From Deltaproteobacteria bacterium (GTDB lineage: Bacteria; SAR324; JACQKK01): 12,075 nucleotides of DNA. This document shows positions 1 through 6,036 of this stretch, in pieces. The number at the start of each line of letters is the position of its first letter. Position 1 is the first letter of the stretch. A model generated the notes under the pieces. It saw nothing but the letters and a program-made list of their open reading frames with translations. It did not search any database and had not been told where the DNA came from. The translations under genes were made by a program, and so were the position numbers. Location of the stretch: positions 1 through 12,075 of the forward strand of contig JAOUFO010000026.1 in assembly GCA_029858165.1 (NCBI GenBank), written 5' to 3'.

Positions 1-1187
1 ATAAGCCCCCACCCTCGCAGTTGATAGGGTTTGTGGGCCACCGCCAGCACCACAGCGTCGGCCGGAGCCAGTTCTTCCGTGGGGGTTAAGGTCATGCCGT
101 ATTCGTGCAGGGCCTCATCGGGGCGGGCTTCCGGGTCGTGTATCTGGACATGCAGCCCGTATTCTGTCAGTTCCCGCACCACGTCCACCACCCGGGTGTT
201 GCGCAGGTCCGGCACATCCTCCTTAAAGGTAAAGCCGAACACAATCACCCGCGCCCCCTTGACCGGGTTTCCCTGGCGGATCAACCCTTTTACCACCTGT
301 TCGGCCACATAGCGGCCCATGCCGTCGTTGATGCGCCGCCCGGCCAGAATCACTTCCGGGTGGTAGCCCAGCATTTGGGCTTTGTAGGTCAGGTAATAGG
401 GGTCCACCCCGATGCAATGGCCCCCCACCAGACCGGGACGAAAAGGCAGAAAATTCCACTTGGTGCCCGCCGCTTGCAGCACCTGATTGGTGTCCAGGCC
501 CATGCGGTGAAAAATCATGGACAATTCGTTGATCAGGGCGATGTTCAGGTCCCGCTGGGTGTTTTCTATCACCTTGGCGGCTTCGGCGGTTTTGATATTC
601 GCCGCTTTGTGCACCCCGGCAGTGATCACACTGGCATACACCGCCGCCACCACTTCCAGGGTGGGGCCGTCGGACCCCGATACCACCTTGGTGATGCGGG
701 TGAAGGTGTGTTCCTTGTCACCGGGATTGATGCGCTCGGGAGAATACCCCACAGTGAAATCCCGGCCGAAGGTCAATCCGGACATTTTCTCCAAAATGGG
801 TACGCACACCTCCTCGGTGGCTCCCGGATACACCGTGGATTCATACACCACGATATCCCCTTTTTTAAGCTTCCCTCCCACGGTTTGGGATGCCTTGATG
901 ACCGGGGTGAGGTCCGGCCGGTTGGATTCATCAATGGGGGTGGGGACCGCCACAATATGAAAATCGGCCTGGGCCAGCCCCTTGGGATCGCTGGTAAACA
1001 GAATATCGGTTTTTGTTAAATCCGCAGGGTCCACCTCATGGGTGCGGTCCACCCCATTTTGCAGTTCCGCTATCCGCTCCGGGTTTATATCAAACCCCAC
1101 CACCCGGCTGTGGAAACCAAACGCCACCGCCACGGGCAAACCCACATATCCCAGACCCACCACCGAAATGTTTCTTTTGTGGCTCAT
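1..1187 (-). CDS. tviB: UDP-N-acetylhexosamine 6-dehydrogenase, TviB/WbpO type (C-terminus cut by window edge)
   Basis: Nucleotide-sugar dehydrogenase of the UDP-glucose/GDP-mannose dehydrogenase family. It should oxidise C6 of a UDP-HexNAc to the uronic acid with two NAD+ in the cytoplasm, supplying acidic sugars for surface polysaccharide. I translated 395 codons. Residues 8-20 hold the NAD-binding GLGYVGLP motif; VPTPID follows at 81-86 and YESTVYPG at 115-122. The catalytic cysteine is C258 in GHCIGVDPYYL (256-266), a sequence typical of TviB/WbpO rather than of UDP-glucose dehydrogenases. GFTFKEDVPDLRNTR (318-332) is the C-terminal UDP-binding segment. The ATG at 1187 has AAAGG about 7 nt upstream. 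The frame is still open at position 1; family members have roughly 420-430 residues, so about 30 are missing. It follows the dehydratase gene by 110 nt. Family assignment is firm; the exact epimer (Glc or Gal) is not resolved. Confidence 0.93.
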   Translation of the reverse strand, partial: MSHKRNISVVGLGYVGLPVAVAFGFHSRVVGFDINPERIAELQNGVDRTHEVDPADLTKTDILFTSDPKGLAQADFHIVAVPTPIDESNRPDLTPVIKASQTVGGKLKKGDIVVYESTVYPGATEEVCVPILEKMSGLTFGRDFTVGYSPERINPGDKEHTFTRITKVVSGSDGPTLEVVAAVYASVITAGVHKAANIKTAEAAKVIENTQRDLNIALINELSMIFHRMGLDTNQVLQAAGTKWNFLPFRPGLVGGHCIGVDPYYLTYKAQMLGYHPEVILAGRRINDGMGRYVAEQVVKGLIRQGNPVKGARVIVFGFTFKEDVPDLRNTRVVDVVRELTEYGLHVQIHDPEARPDEALHEYGMTLTPTEELAPADAVVLAVAHKPYQLRGWGL

Positions 1188-1234
1188 GCCAGCCTTTGTT
1201 TCAATAAAGTGAAAAGGTGTTTTTTGATGATAAG

Positions 1235-1264
1235 ATGATAAATGGTCACGCCCTCTTTACGCAA
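1235..1264 (-). promoter_or_regulatory. candidate sigma70 promoter upstream of the tviB-like gene
   Basis: On the minus strand, TTGCGT (1259-1264) lies 18 nt before TATCAT (1235-1240), in the 110-nt gap between the dehydratase stop and the dehydrogenase start. TATCATC occurs twice in tandem here, so the exact -10 is ambiguous. This would give the dehydrogenase its own transcript in addition to read-through. It was judged by eye only. Confidence 0.35.
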
Positions 1265-1297
1265 CCTTTTCCGGGGCCGTTTAAGGAAACCGTGGGG

Positions 1298-3163
1298 TTA
1301 CCCGGCGGAATCCCGGCCCCCTTTGCCGTCAAACCGGTTTTCGGGAACCAGCATTTCCATCACGGCCCGCAAGGCCGGGGTGTCAAACGCCTCCACCCCT
1401 TGTTCCATCCGGGCCATGGTTTCCATCAGGCTTTCCCATTCCATTTCGCGCACCCGGGCCAGAAAAATTTTGTTGTGGCCGGTTTTGGTCAGGGGTTCAC
1501 TTTCATGAAACAGTTCTTCAAACAGTTTTTCTCCCGGACGCAACCCGGTAAAGATGATTTCCACATCCTCTCCGGGGGTTTTGCCCGAAAGACGGATCAT
1601 CTGCTCGGCCAGATAACTGATTTTGATGGGATCCCCCATATCCAGCACAAAAATCTCCCCCCCCCGGCCCAAAAAGGCCGCCTGCAAAATAAGCTGGCAG
1701 GCCTCGGGGATGGTCATAAAATAGCGGGTGATATCCGGATGGGTGACGGTAACCGGACCGCCGGCGGCAATCTGTTTTTTAAACAGAGGCACCACACTGC
1801 CCGAAGACCCCAGCACATTGCCAAACCGGACGGTGACAAACTTGGTTTTGGACAACCGGCTGAAATTCTGGCAGAAGATTTCGGCCACCCGTTTGCTGGC
1901 CCCCATCACATTGGCCGGATTGACCGCCTTGTCGGTGGAAATCAGCACAAACACCGAAACCCCGGCCCTGTCTGCCGCCCGGGCCACGTTCCAGGTTCCC
2001 AGCACATTGTTTTTCACTGCTTCCCGAACCTGAGATTCCAGGATGGGAACATGCTTGTAGGCCGCCGCGTGAAACACAATATCCGGGCGGCGGGTGGTCA
2101 TCACATGCTCCACCGCCTTCCAATCGGATACATCCCCCAGCAGGGCCGTCAGCTTTAGGCCTGGATGGCTTTTGGCCAGACGGTTTTCGGTTTCGTACAG
2201 GTTGTATTCACTGGCATCCAGCAAAATCAATTCTTCGGGGCCTTGGGATGCCACCTGTCGGCACAATTCGCCGCCGATGGACCCTCCCCCTCCGGTGATC
2301 AGCACCCGTTTGCCTGCCAGCCATTGTTGAATGCCCTCCCAATCCAGTTTTACCGGCTCCCGCCCCAGCAAATCCTCAATGGATACCGCCCGGAGTTCCG
2401 CCAGGGTCACACTGCCGGAAGCCAGGTCCTGAATGCGGGGCAGGGTGCGAAAGGGGATTCCCGCTTTTTCGCAATGGTCCACCACTTGGCGCATTTCTTT
2501 GGCGGTGGCGGTGGCCAGGGCGATCAGGATCAGGTCCACACTCATTTTTCGGGCCACTGCCGGAATATCCAAAATCCCCCCCCGCACCCCAACCCCATGG
2601 ATTTCCCGACGAAATTTGGCCGGATCGTCATCCACAAAAGCCACAGGGCGGTAGGCCCGGTTCCGGTCCCTCAGCAGGTCCCGCACCAGCATCTCCCCGG
2701 TTTTCCCCGCCCCCACAATCAACACCCGTTGGCTGCCTTCCCAACCGGTATTGTAATCCTTCAACAGGCGGTAGGCCAGCCGGGAACCGCTGGTGCTCCC
2801 CAGCAGCAGCAATCCGTACAGCGGAAACACCGAACGGGGGGTGAGTTCCATCCGGTTCCAAAAAAAGATGGCCAGGGCCGAAAGGCCCAATCCCAGGACC
2901 ACCGCCCGGAAAATGCGGATCAGATCCGGGAGAGAGGCAAACCGCCAAACCCCGCGATACAGGCCGAAATACCAAAACACCAGCCCTTGAACCACCAGCA
3001 CCAAAGGCAGTGAAAAAACAGCAAAATTCAGGTAATGGGGGGGGATTTCCTCCAGGTTGAACCGCAGCCAAAACCCCCCCAGCCAAGCCAGGGAAACCAT
3101 GGAAAGGTCGTACAAAAACACACCCAGCCGGATATGCGCGGGTTTGATCAACGGGATTGCCAT
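1298..3163 (-). CDS. membrane-anchored UDP-GlcNAc 4,6-dehydratase, WbpM/CapD/FlaA1 family
   Basis: This 621-residue protein should convert UDP-GlcNAc to the 4-keto-6-deoxy sugar, the first step to QuiNAc, FucNAc, bacillosamine-type and related sugars. The N-terminal 130 residues contain about four hydrophobic membrane segments. A Rossmann-like domain starts at VGAGKTGE (150-157). The catalytic SDR domain starts at TGGGGSIGG (290-298), followed by ISTDKAVNP (408-416) and MGASK (420-424). The usual SDR tyrosine is M420 here, as in the S-M-K catalytic set known for WbpM-type dehydratases, so this is not a loss of activity. Length is close to WbpM (about 665). The ATG at 3163 has AAGGA 9 nt upstream, overlapping the stop of the ligase gene, so the two are translationally close. 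A run of nine G on the coding strand falls at 1657-1665 (RGGE codons). The exact product cannot be read from sequence. Confidence 0.93.
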   Translation of the reverse strand: MAIPLIKPAHIRLGVFLYDLSMVSLAWLGGFWLRFNLEEIPPHYLNFAVFSLPLVLVVQGLVFWYFGLYRGVWRFASLPDLIRIFRAVVLGLGLSALAIFFWNRMELTPRSVFPLYGLLLLGSTSGSRLAYRLLKDYNTGWEGSQRVLIVGAGKTGEMLVRDLLRDRNRAYRPVAFVDDDPAKFRREIHGVGVRGGILDIPAVARKMSVDLILIALATATAKEMRQVVDHCEKAGIPFRTLPRIQDLASGSVTLAELRAVSIEDLLGREPVKLDWEGIQQWLAGKRVLITGGGGSIGGELCRQVASQGPEELILLDASEYNLYETENRLAKSHPGLKLTALLGDVSDWKAVEHVMTTRRPDIVFHAAAYKHVPILESQVREAVKNNVLGTWNVARAADRAGVSVFVLISTDKAVNPANVMGASKRVAEIFCQNFSRLSKTKFVTVRFGNVLGSSGSVVPLFKKQIAAGGPVTVTHPDITRYFMTIPEACQLILQAAFLGRGGEIFVLDMGDPIKISYLAEQMIRLSGKTPGEDVEIIFTGLRPGEKLFEELFHESEPLTKTGHNKIFLARVREMEWESLMETMARMEQGVEAFDTPALRAVMEMLVPENRFDGKGGRDSAG

Positions 3164-3175
3164 ACACGAATGTCC

Positions 3176-4489
3176 TTACCTGACGGTCCGGCGGCGGCCA
3201 GTCCCCTGGCCCTGTTTTACCCGCAGGCCGGAAAATATCGTCAATCCCATGCATATCATGATCATGGCCTGCACCTCACCATCAAAAAAATTGTTTTCAA
3301 AAAACCCCATCACCATGGATCCAACCAGGGCCGCCGCCCCCCCCCACAGCAACCCCCGTTCCAGGTCCGGCTGGCCTTTGGTGGTTCGGATGCCCCCCCC
3401 CGCCCAAAACAGGACCCCCCCCCAGAGGGCCAGATAAATCACCAGCCCCGCCAGCCCGGAATAGACCCACATTTGCAGATAGATGTTGTGCACCCCGGCG
3501 GCCAGTGGGGGGTGGTCCTCCGGGTCGTAGGGTTTGCCGGTGACCGCCTCCCGGTAGGGGATAAAGGCCTGGTCGTTTTTTAACCCCACCCCCAGCCAGG
3601 GGTTGTCCTTCACCGACATCCACCCCCCGCGCCACAACACCAAACGGAAATCCCCCTGCCCGGCATCCTCAATGCGGTTGGTCAGGGGGCTGCCCTTGCC
3701 AGAGGGCTTCAACCCGCCGCTCCACAACACCACCCCCAAGCCCAGAATCAGCGCCACACTTCCCCCCGCCAGGGGGATGGACCAGCGGCGGGGCAATCTA
3801 AGGGCCAGCACCAGCAACGCTGCCCCCAGCCCCAGCCACCCGCTGCGGCTAAGAGAGGCCACCACCGCCAGAAAGGCCAGGACCGCTCCGGCTGCAAACC
3901 AACCCCGCCAGCGGCCCCGTTCTTCCAGGGCGGCCATCCCAAACACCGGCACCGCCATCAGCATCACCCCCGCGTAGGTCAGCGAGGTGGTAAAGTTGCC
4001 CTGGGCCCGGAACACCGAAAGGAATACGGCGGGAAGGATTTTGTGCTCCACCCGCAGCCAATCCACCCCCCATTTAAACTGAATCAACCCGTACACGGCC
4101 ATCAACAGGGCGGGCACCAGCATCACGGCCAACAGCCGCCGCAAATCCATCACCCTTAGGGGAATCAGCAGGGCAAACGGCAAAAAGATGCGGTATTCCG
4201 ATTTCACCGCCCACCAAAGCCCCTCCCCCCCGTTGGCCAGCACCGACACCACCCCCATCCCCATCAATCCCAAAAAAGGGGCCCACACCCACCAGGGCAG
4301 GCTTCTTTGAGGGCGGCTGTGCCACACCACCCCCAAGGCCAGCAGATACAACATTCCCACCGAGGCTTCCACTCCGGCAATGGAAAAAGAGCTGAAAAAA
4401 AACAGGGTGTAGGTGAAAAAGACCATCCAGGCCTCCAACCGGGCAGGCGCAGCAAACCAGGCAGGCGGGGAAAACCGGGCAGGAAGCAT
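3176..4489 (-). CDS. O-antigen ligase / polymerase, WaaL-Wzy_C family membrane protein
   Basis: Polytopic inner-membrane protein expected either to transfer undecaprenyl-linked polysaccharide to lipid A-core or to polymerise it in the periplasm. About ten to twelve hydrophobic segments span the whole length. The central SLSRSGWLGLG stretch followed by a long hydrophobic helix marks the start of the Wzy_C domain. A large polar loop holds NPWLGVGL and then VHNIYLQ; its histidine (codon 3488-3490) matches the essential periplasmic histidine of WaaL-type ligases. The start is uncertain. The frame stays open upstream to a TTG at 4621, only 7 nt from the tRNA. ATG 4489 keeps about 20 residues before helix 1, as relatives have. 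ATG 4426 has the best ribosome site (GGAGG at 4432-4436, 5-nt spacer) but starts inside helix 1. Ligase and polymerase cannot be told apart by sequence. Three runs of nine C lie at 3337-3345, 3393-3401 and 3415-3423. Confidence 0.85.
   Translation of the reverse strand: MLPARFSPPAWFAAPARLEAWMVFFTYTLFFFSSFSIAGVEASVGMLYLLALGVVWHSRPQRSLPWWVWAPFLGLMGMGVVSVLANGGEGLWWAVKSEYRIFLPFALLIPLRVMDLRRLLAVMLVPALLMAVYGLIQFKWGVDWLRVEHKILPAVFLSVFRAQGNFTTSLTYAGVMLMAVPVFGMAALEERGRWRGWFAAGAVLAFLAVVASLSRSGWLGLGAALLVLALRLPRRWSIPLAGGSVALILGLGVVLWSGGLKPSGKGSPLTNRIEDAGQGDFRLVLWRGGWMSVKDNPWLGVGLKNDQAFIPYREAVTGKPYDPEDHPPLAAGVHNIYLQMWVYSGLAGLVIYLALWGGVLFWAGGGIRTTKGQPDLERGLLWGGAAALVGSMVMGFFENNFFDGEVQAMIMICMGLTIFSGLRVKQGQGTGRRRTVR
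4437..4483 (-). repeat. three near-identical 11-bp units spaced at an 18-bp period
   Basis: AACCGGGCAGG or a one-base variant occurs at 4437-4447, 4455-4465 and 4473-4483, exactly 18 bp apart. In the ligase frame this gives a six-residue repeat of PAR/PAW/PAR triplets each followed by a hydrophobic residue. The period is a multiple of three, so copy-number change would keep the frame. It lies between the two most plausible ligase start codons. Confidence 0.75.
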
Positions 4490-4627
4490 AGGGAAACCGG
4501 GATTGTTTGGAGGGAAAAACAGAGGCGGCCTCAACACCGGCTTGTTTGCTGATTCACCCCTCATCCTTGGAAAATGCGGGAGGGGCAAGCCAGCATCCGA
4601 TTTTTTAAGACCGCTTTCCAAATAAAA

Positions 4628-4702
4628 TCGGGGTGAGAGGATTCGAACCTCCGACCCCCTGCTCCCAAAGCAGGTGCGCTAGCCAGACTGCGCTACACCC
4701 CG
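4628..4702 (-). tRNA. tRNA-Pro, anticodon UGG
   Basis: The minus strand folds as a complete tRNA. The acceptor stem CGGGGTG (4702-4696) pairs with CACCCCG (4635-4629), with discriminator A at 4628. The D stem is GCGC/GCGC. The anticodon stem CCTGC/GCAGG encloses the loop TTTGGGA with anticodon TGG. The T arm is GGAGG, loop TTCGAAT, CCTCT. CCA is not encoded, because ATTT follows, so the tRNA needs CCA addition. UGG can read most or all proline codons by wobble. It sits 55 nt after the rph stop, directly upstream of the polysaccharide genes. Confidence 0.97.
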
Positions 4703-4719
4703 AGGTGACACAACCATCC

Positions 4720-4749
4720 AATATAGCGGGGATTTGCCCCCCAAGGCAA
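4720..4749 (-). promoter_or_regulatory. sigma70-type promoter of tRNA-Pro
   Basis: TTGCCT (4744-4749) and TATATT (4720-4725) are separated by 18 nt on the minus strand. The -10 ends 17 nt before the mature tRNA 5' end, leaving a short leader of about 10 nt. It lies in the gap between the rph stop and the tRNA. Confidence 0.6.
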
Positions 4750-4757
4750 CCATCCGT

Positions 4758-5504
4758 TTACACCAAATGGCCCCCCAGGGCCTCCCGCTGGGCGTGAATC
4801 TGTCTCCGCAACCCTTCCTGGGCCAGGTCCAGCAGGTGGTCCAGCTGTTTGCGGGTAAACGGGCGGCTTTCGGCGGTGCCTTGCACTTCCACCAGTTCCA
4901 GACTGTCGGTCATCACCACATTCAGGTCCACCTCCGCCCCGGAATCCTCCTGGTAGTTCAAATCCAGCAATCCGACCCCTCCCACCAGCCCCACACTGAT
5001 GGCCGCCACCTGATGGATCAGGGGGGGCTTTTCAAACGGGTGTTTTTCGGCCAGTTTGCGCAAAGCCAGCACCAGGGCCACAAACCCCCCGGTGATGGAG
5101 GCGGTGCGGGTGCCTCCATCGGCCTGGATCACATCGCAATCCACCCAGATGGTCCGCTCTCCCAGGCTGGAAAGGTTCACCACCGATCTTAAAGAGCGGC
5201 CGATGAGTCGTTGGATTTCCAGGGTGCGCCCCCCCTGTTTGCCCGCCCCGGCCTCCCGTTTGAAGCGGGTGTGGGTGGCCCGGGGCAACATGCCGTATTC
5301 GGCGGAAACCCATCCTTTGCCGGTGCCCCGCAAAAACGAGGGGGGGTTGTCTTCTACCGAGGCGGTGCAGATGATTTTGGTCTGGCCGGTTTCCACCAGC
5401 ACCGATCCTTCGGCGTGCATGGTGAAGTTGGGGGTGATGACCAGCGGACGGGGTTCATCCGCGGTCCGGCCGTCGGGCCTCAGGTTTTTTTTGGATGCGG
5501 GCAT
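4758..5504 (-). CDS. rph: ribonuclease PH
   Basis: Phosphate-dependent 3'-5' exoribonuclease that trims tRNA 3' ends and also acts in rRNA and RNA turnover; the active form is a ring hexamer. The 248 residues fit the family's usual 235-260. Signatures: RPDGRTADEPRP at 9-20; NPPSFLRGTGKGWVSAEYGM at 53-72; RTLEIQRLIGRSLR at 93-106; the catalytic region DCDVIQADGGTRTAS at 122-136; and VDLNVVMTDS further on, all as in E. coli RNase PH. The ATG at 5504 begins at the conserved N-terminus, although no clear Shine-Dalgarno sequence is visible. A tRNA gene that lacks an encoded CCA lies just downstream, which suits an RNase involved in tRNA 3' maturation, though this adjacency may be chance. Confidence 0.97.
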   Translation of the reverse strand: MPASKKNLRPDGRTADEPRPLVITPNFTMHAEGSVLVETGQTKIICTASVEDNPPSFLRGTGKGWVSAEYGMLPRATHTRFKREAGAGKQGGRTLEIQRLIGRSLRSVVNLSSLGERTIWVDCDVIQADGGTRTASITGGFVALVLALRKLAEKHPFEKPPLIHQVAAISVGLVGGVGLLDLNYQEDSGAEVDLNVVMTDSLELVEVQGTAESRPFTRKQLDHLLDLAQEGLRRQIHAQREALGGHLV

Positions 5505-5572
5505 GGCTGGGCTTTAGGGTGAACAGGTGAAACCGCAGGGATAGGGAAGATTGAAAAGCCGAAAACCGATAC

Positions 5573-5606
5573 AAAAAAAGCTGGTGGGGGAGCATGTTCA
5601 CCCCCC
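5573..5606 (-). terminator. possible hairpin plus T-run between the selenoprotein gene and rph
   Basis: On the minus strand GGGGG (5605-5601), a 10-nt loop and CCCCC (5590-5586) are followed six nt later by TTTTTTT (5579-5573). The gap before the T-run and the short stem make it a weak terminator candidate. It could equally be a leader structure for rph. Nothing else identifiable lies in the gap 5505-5745. Confidence 0.3.
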
Positions 5607-5699
5607 TGGTCTTTTCCAAACCTTAACACAAACCGGGGTGGTCTTCCGCAGGTTTTATTTTGAGGGCTCTGCATTCCGGCTGAAAGCGATCGGTTTTCC

Positions 5700-5725
5700 A
5701 AAAAAGGTGGGGGGGGGTAGCCCCC
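5700..5725 (-). terminator. probable rho-independent terminator after the selenoprotein gene
   Basis: About 20 nt after the TAA, the minus strand has GGGGG (5725-5721), a loop CTACCCC and CCCCC (5713-5709), then ACC and TTTTTT (5705-5700). The nine-base homopolymer (5709-5717) lets the stem slide, so other registers with a 3-nt loop exist. Confidence 0.45.
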
Positions 5726-5745
5726 GCGCCCGTTTTTTCGGGGGG

Positions 5746-5979
5746 TTATCGTCCGACGGCCTTTAGGATTTCGGCCGGATTGAACCCCACCACCACCTGG
5801 CTGCCGATGAGGGTGACCGGGGTGGTGGCCACCCCCCGTTGAACCAAATCCTCCAACGCCTGGGGGTCTTGGGATATATCCTTGCTGACAAAAGGGATGG
5901 ACTGTTCTGAAAGAAACTCTTTCAGTTTGTCGCAGAAGATTCACCCGGGCTGGCTGTACACAATGATGGTTTCGTCCAT
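5746..5979 (-). CDS. glutaredoxin-like selenoprotein (in-frame TGA read as selenocysteine, UxxC active site)
   Basis: Small thiol-redox protein of the glutaredoxin fold, 77 residues with U13; TGA is at 5941-5943 and the stop TAA at 5746-5748. The N-terminus reads MDETIIVYSQPG-U-IFCDKL, so selenocysteine takes the place of the first cysteine of the CxxC motif that follows the first beta strand, and C16 is the resolving cysteine. Downstream are the helix DKLKEFLSEQ, KDISQDPQAL, the cis-proline motif ATTPVTLIG and VVVGFNPAEIL, all matching short bacterial glutaredoxins residue for residue in order. The ATG at 5979 has AAGGAG with a 5-nt spacer. Homology continues on both sides of the TGA and a SECIS-like hairpin follows it, so a pseudogene or a simple stop is unlikely. 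The gene lies 57 nt after purB, beyond a terminator, and 240 nt before rph. Substrate and reductant are unknown; a reductase-linked role is inference. Sec-containing glutaredoxins are a recognised bacterial selenoprotein class. Confidence 0.88.
5902..5943 (-). promoter_or_regulatory. bacterial SECIS element directing Sec insertion at the TGA
   Basis: After the TGA (5943-5941) and 15 nt, CTGAAAGA (5925-5918) pairs perfectly with TCTTTCAG (5914-5907) around a GTT triloop. A further CTG (5935-5933) can pair with CAG (5904-5902) across an internal loop. The apical loop starts 23 nt after the TGA and begins with G. This fits the known rule for bacterial SECIS elements: a hairpin inside the coding region, loop about 16-37 nt from the UGA, and G among the first loop bases. 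Confidence 0.8.
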
Positions 5980-6000
5980 GACGTCTCCTTGGTGAACAAA

Positions 6001-6030
6001 GAAAAATACCCCCCTTGGCTCTTAAGGGGG
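6001..6030 (-). terminator. rho-independent terminator downstream of purB
   Basis: The minus strand has CCCCCTT (6030-6024), a 7-nt loop and AAGGGGG (6016-6010), a perfect 7-bp stem. It is followed by a T-rich run ending around 6001. It begins 6 nt after the purB stop. It separates purB from the selenoprotein gene, whose Shine-Dalgarno sequence lies only about 10 nt further on. Confidence 0.75.
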
Positions 6031-6036
6031 CTTGGA

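Noticed and set aside
105..1019. Plus-strand open frame of 304 codons
   Set aside because: It is antisense to the dehydrogenase gene, whose minus-strand translation matches its family throughout. The plus-strand product has no recognisable pattern.
1217..3013. Long plus-strand open frames (1217-2158 and 2165-3013)
   Set aside because: They mirror the 4,6-dehydratase gene and are rich in His, Gln and Pro, as expected of antisense frames in GC-rich DNA.
5480..5944. A 154-codon minus-strand open frame covering the selenoprotein gene and the gap before rph
   Set aside because: It is in a different frame from the glutaredoxin-like reading, is proline- and glycine-rich with no family pattern, and runs into the start of rph.
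5746..5979. The short glutaredoxin frame as a pseudogene with a nonsense mutation
   Set aside because: The only defect is TGA at the catalytic Cys position. The ribosome site, resolving Cys, cis-Pro motif and C-terminus are intact, and a SECIS-like hairpin follows. Recoding explains all of this better.
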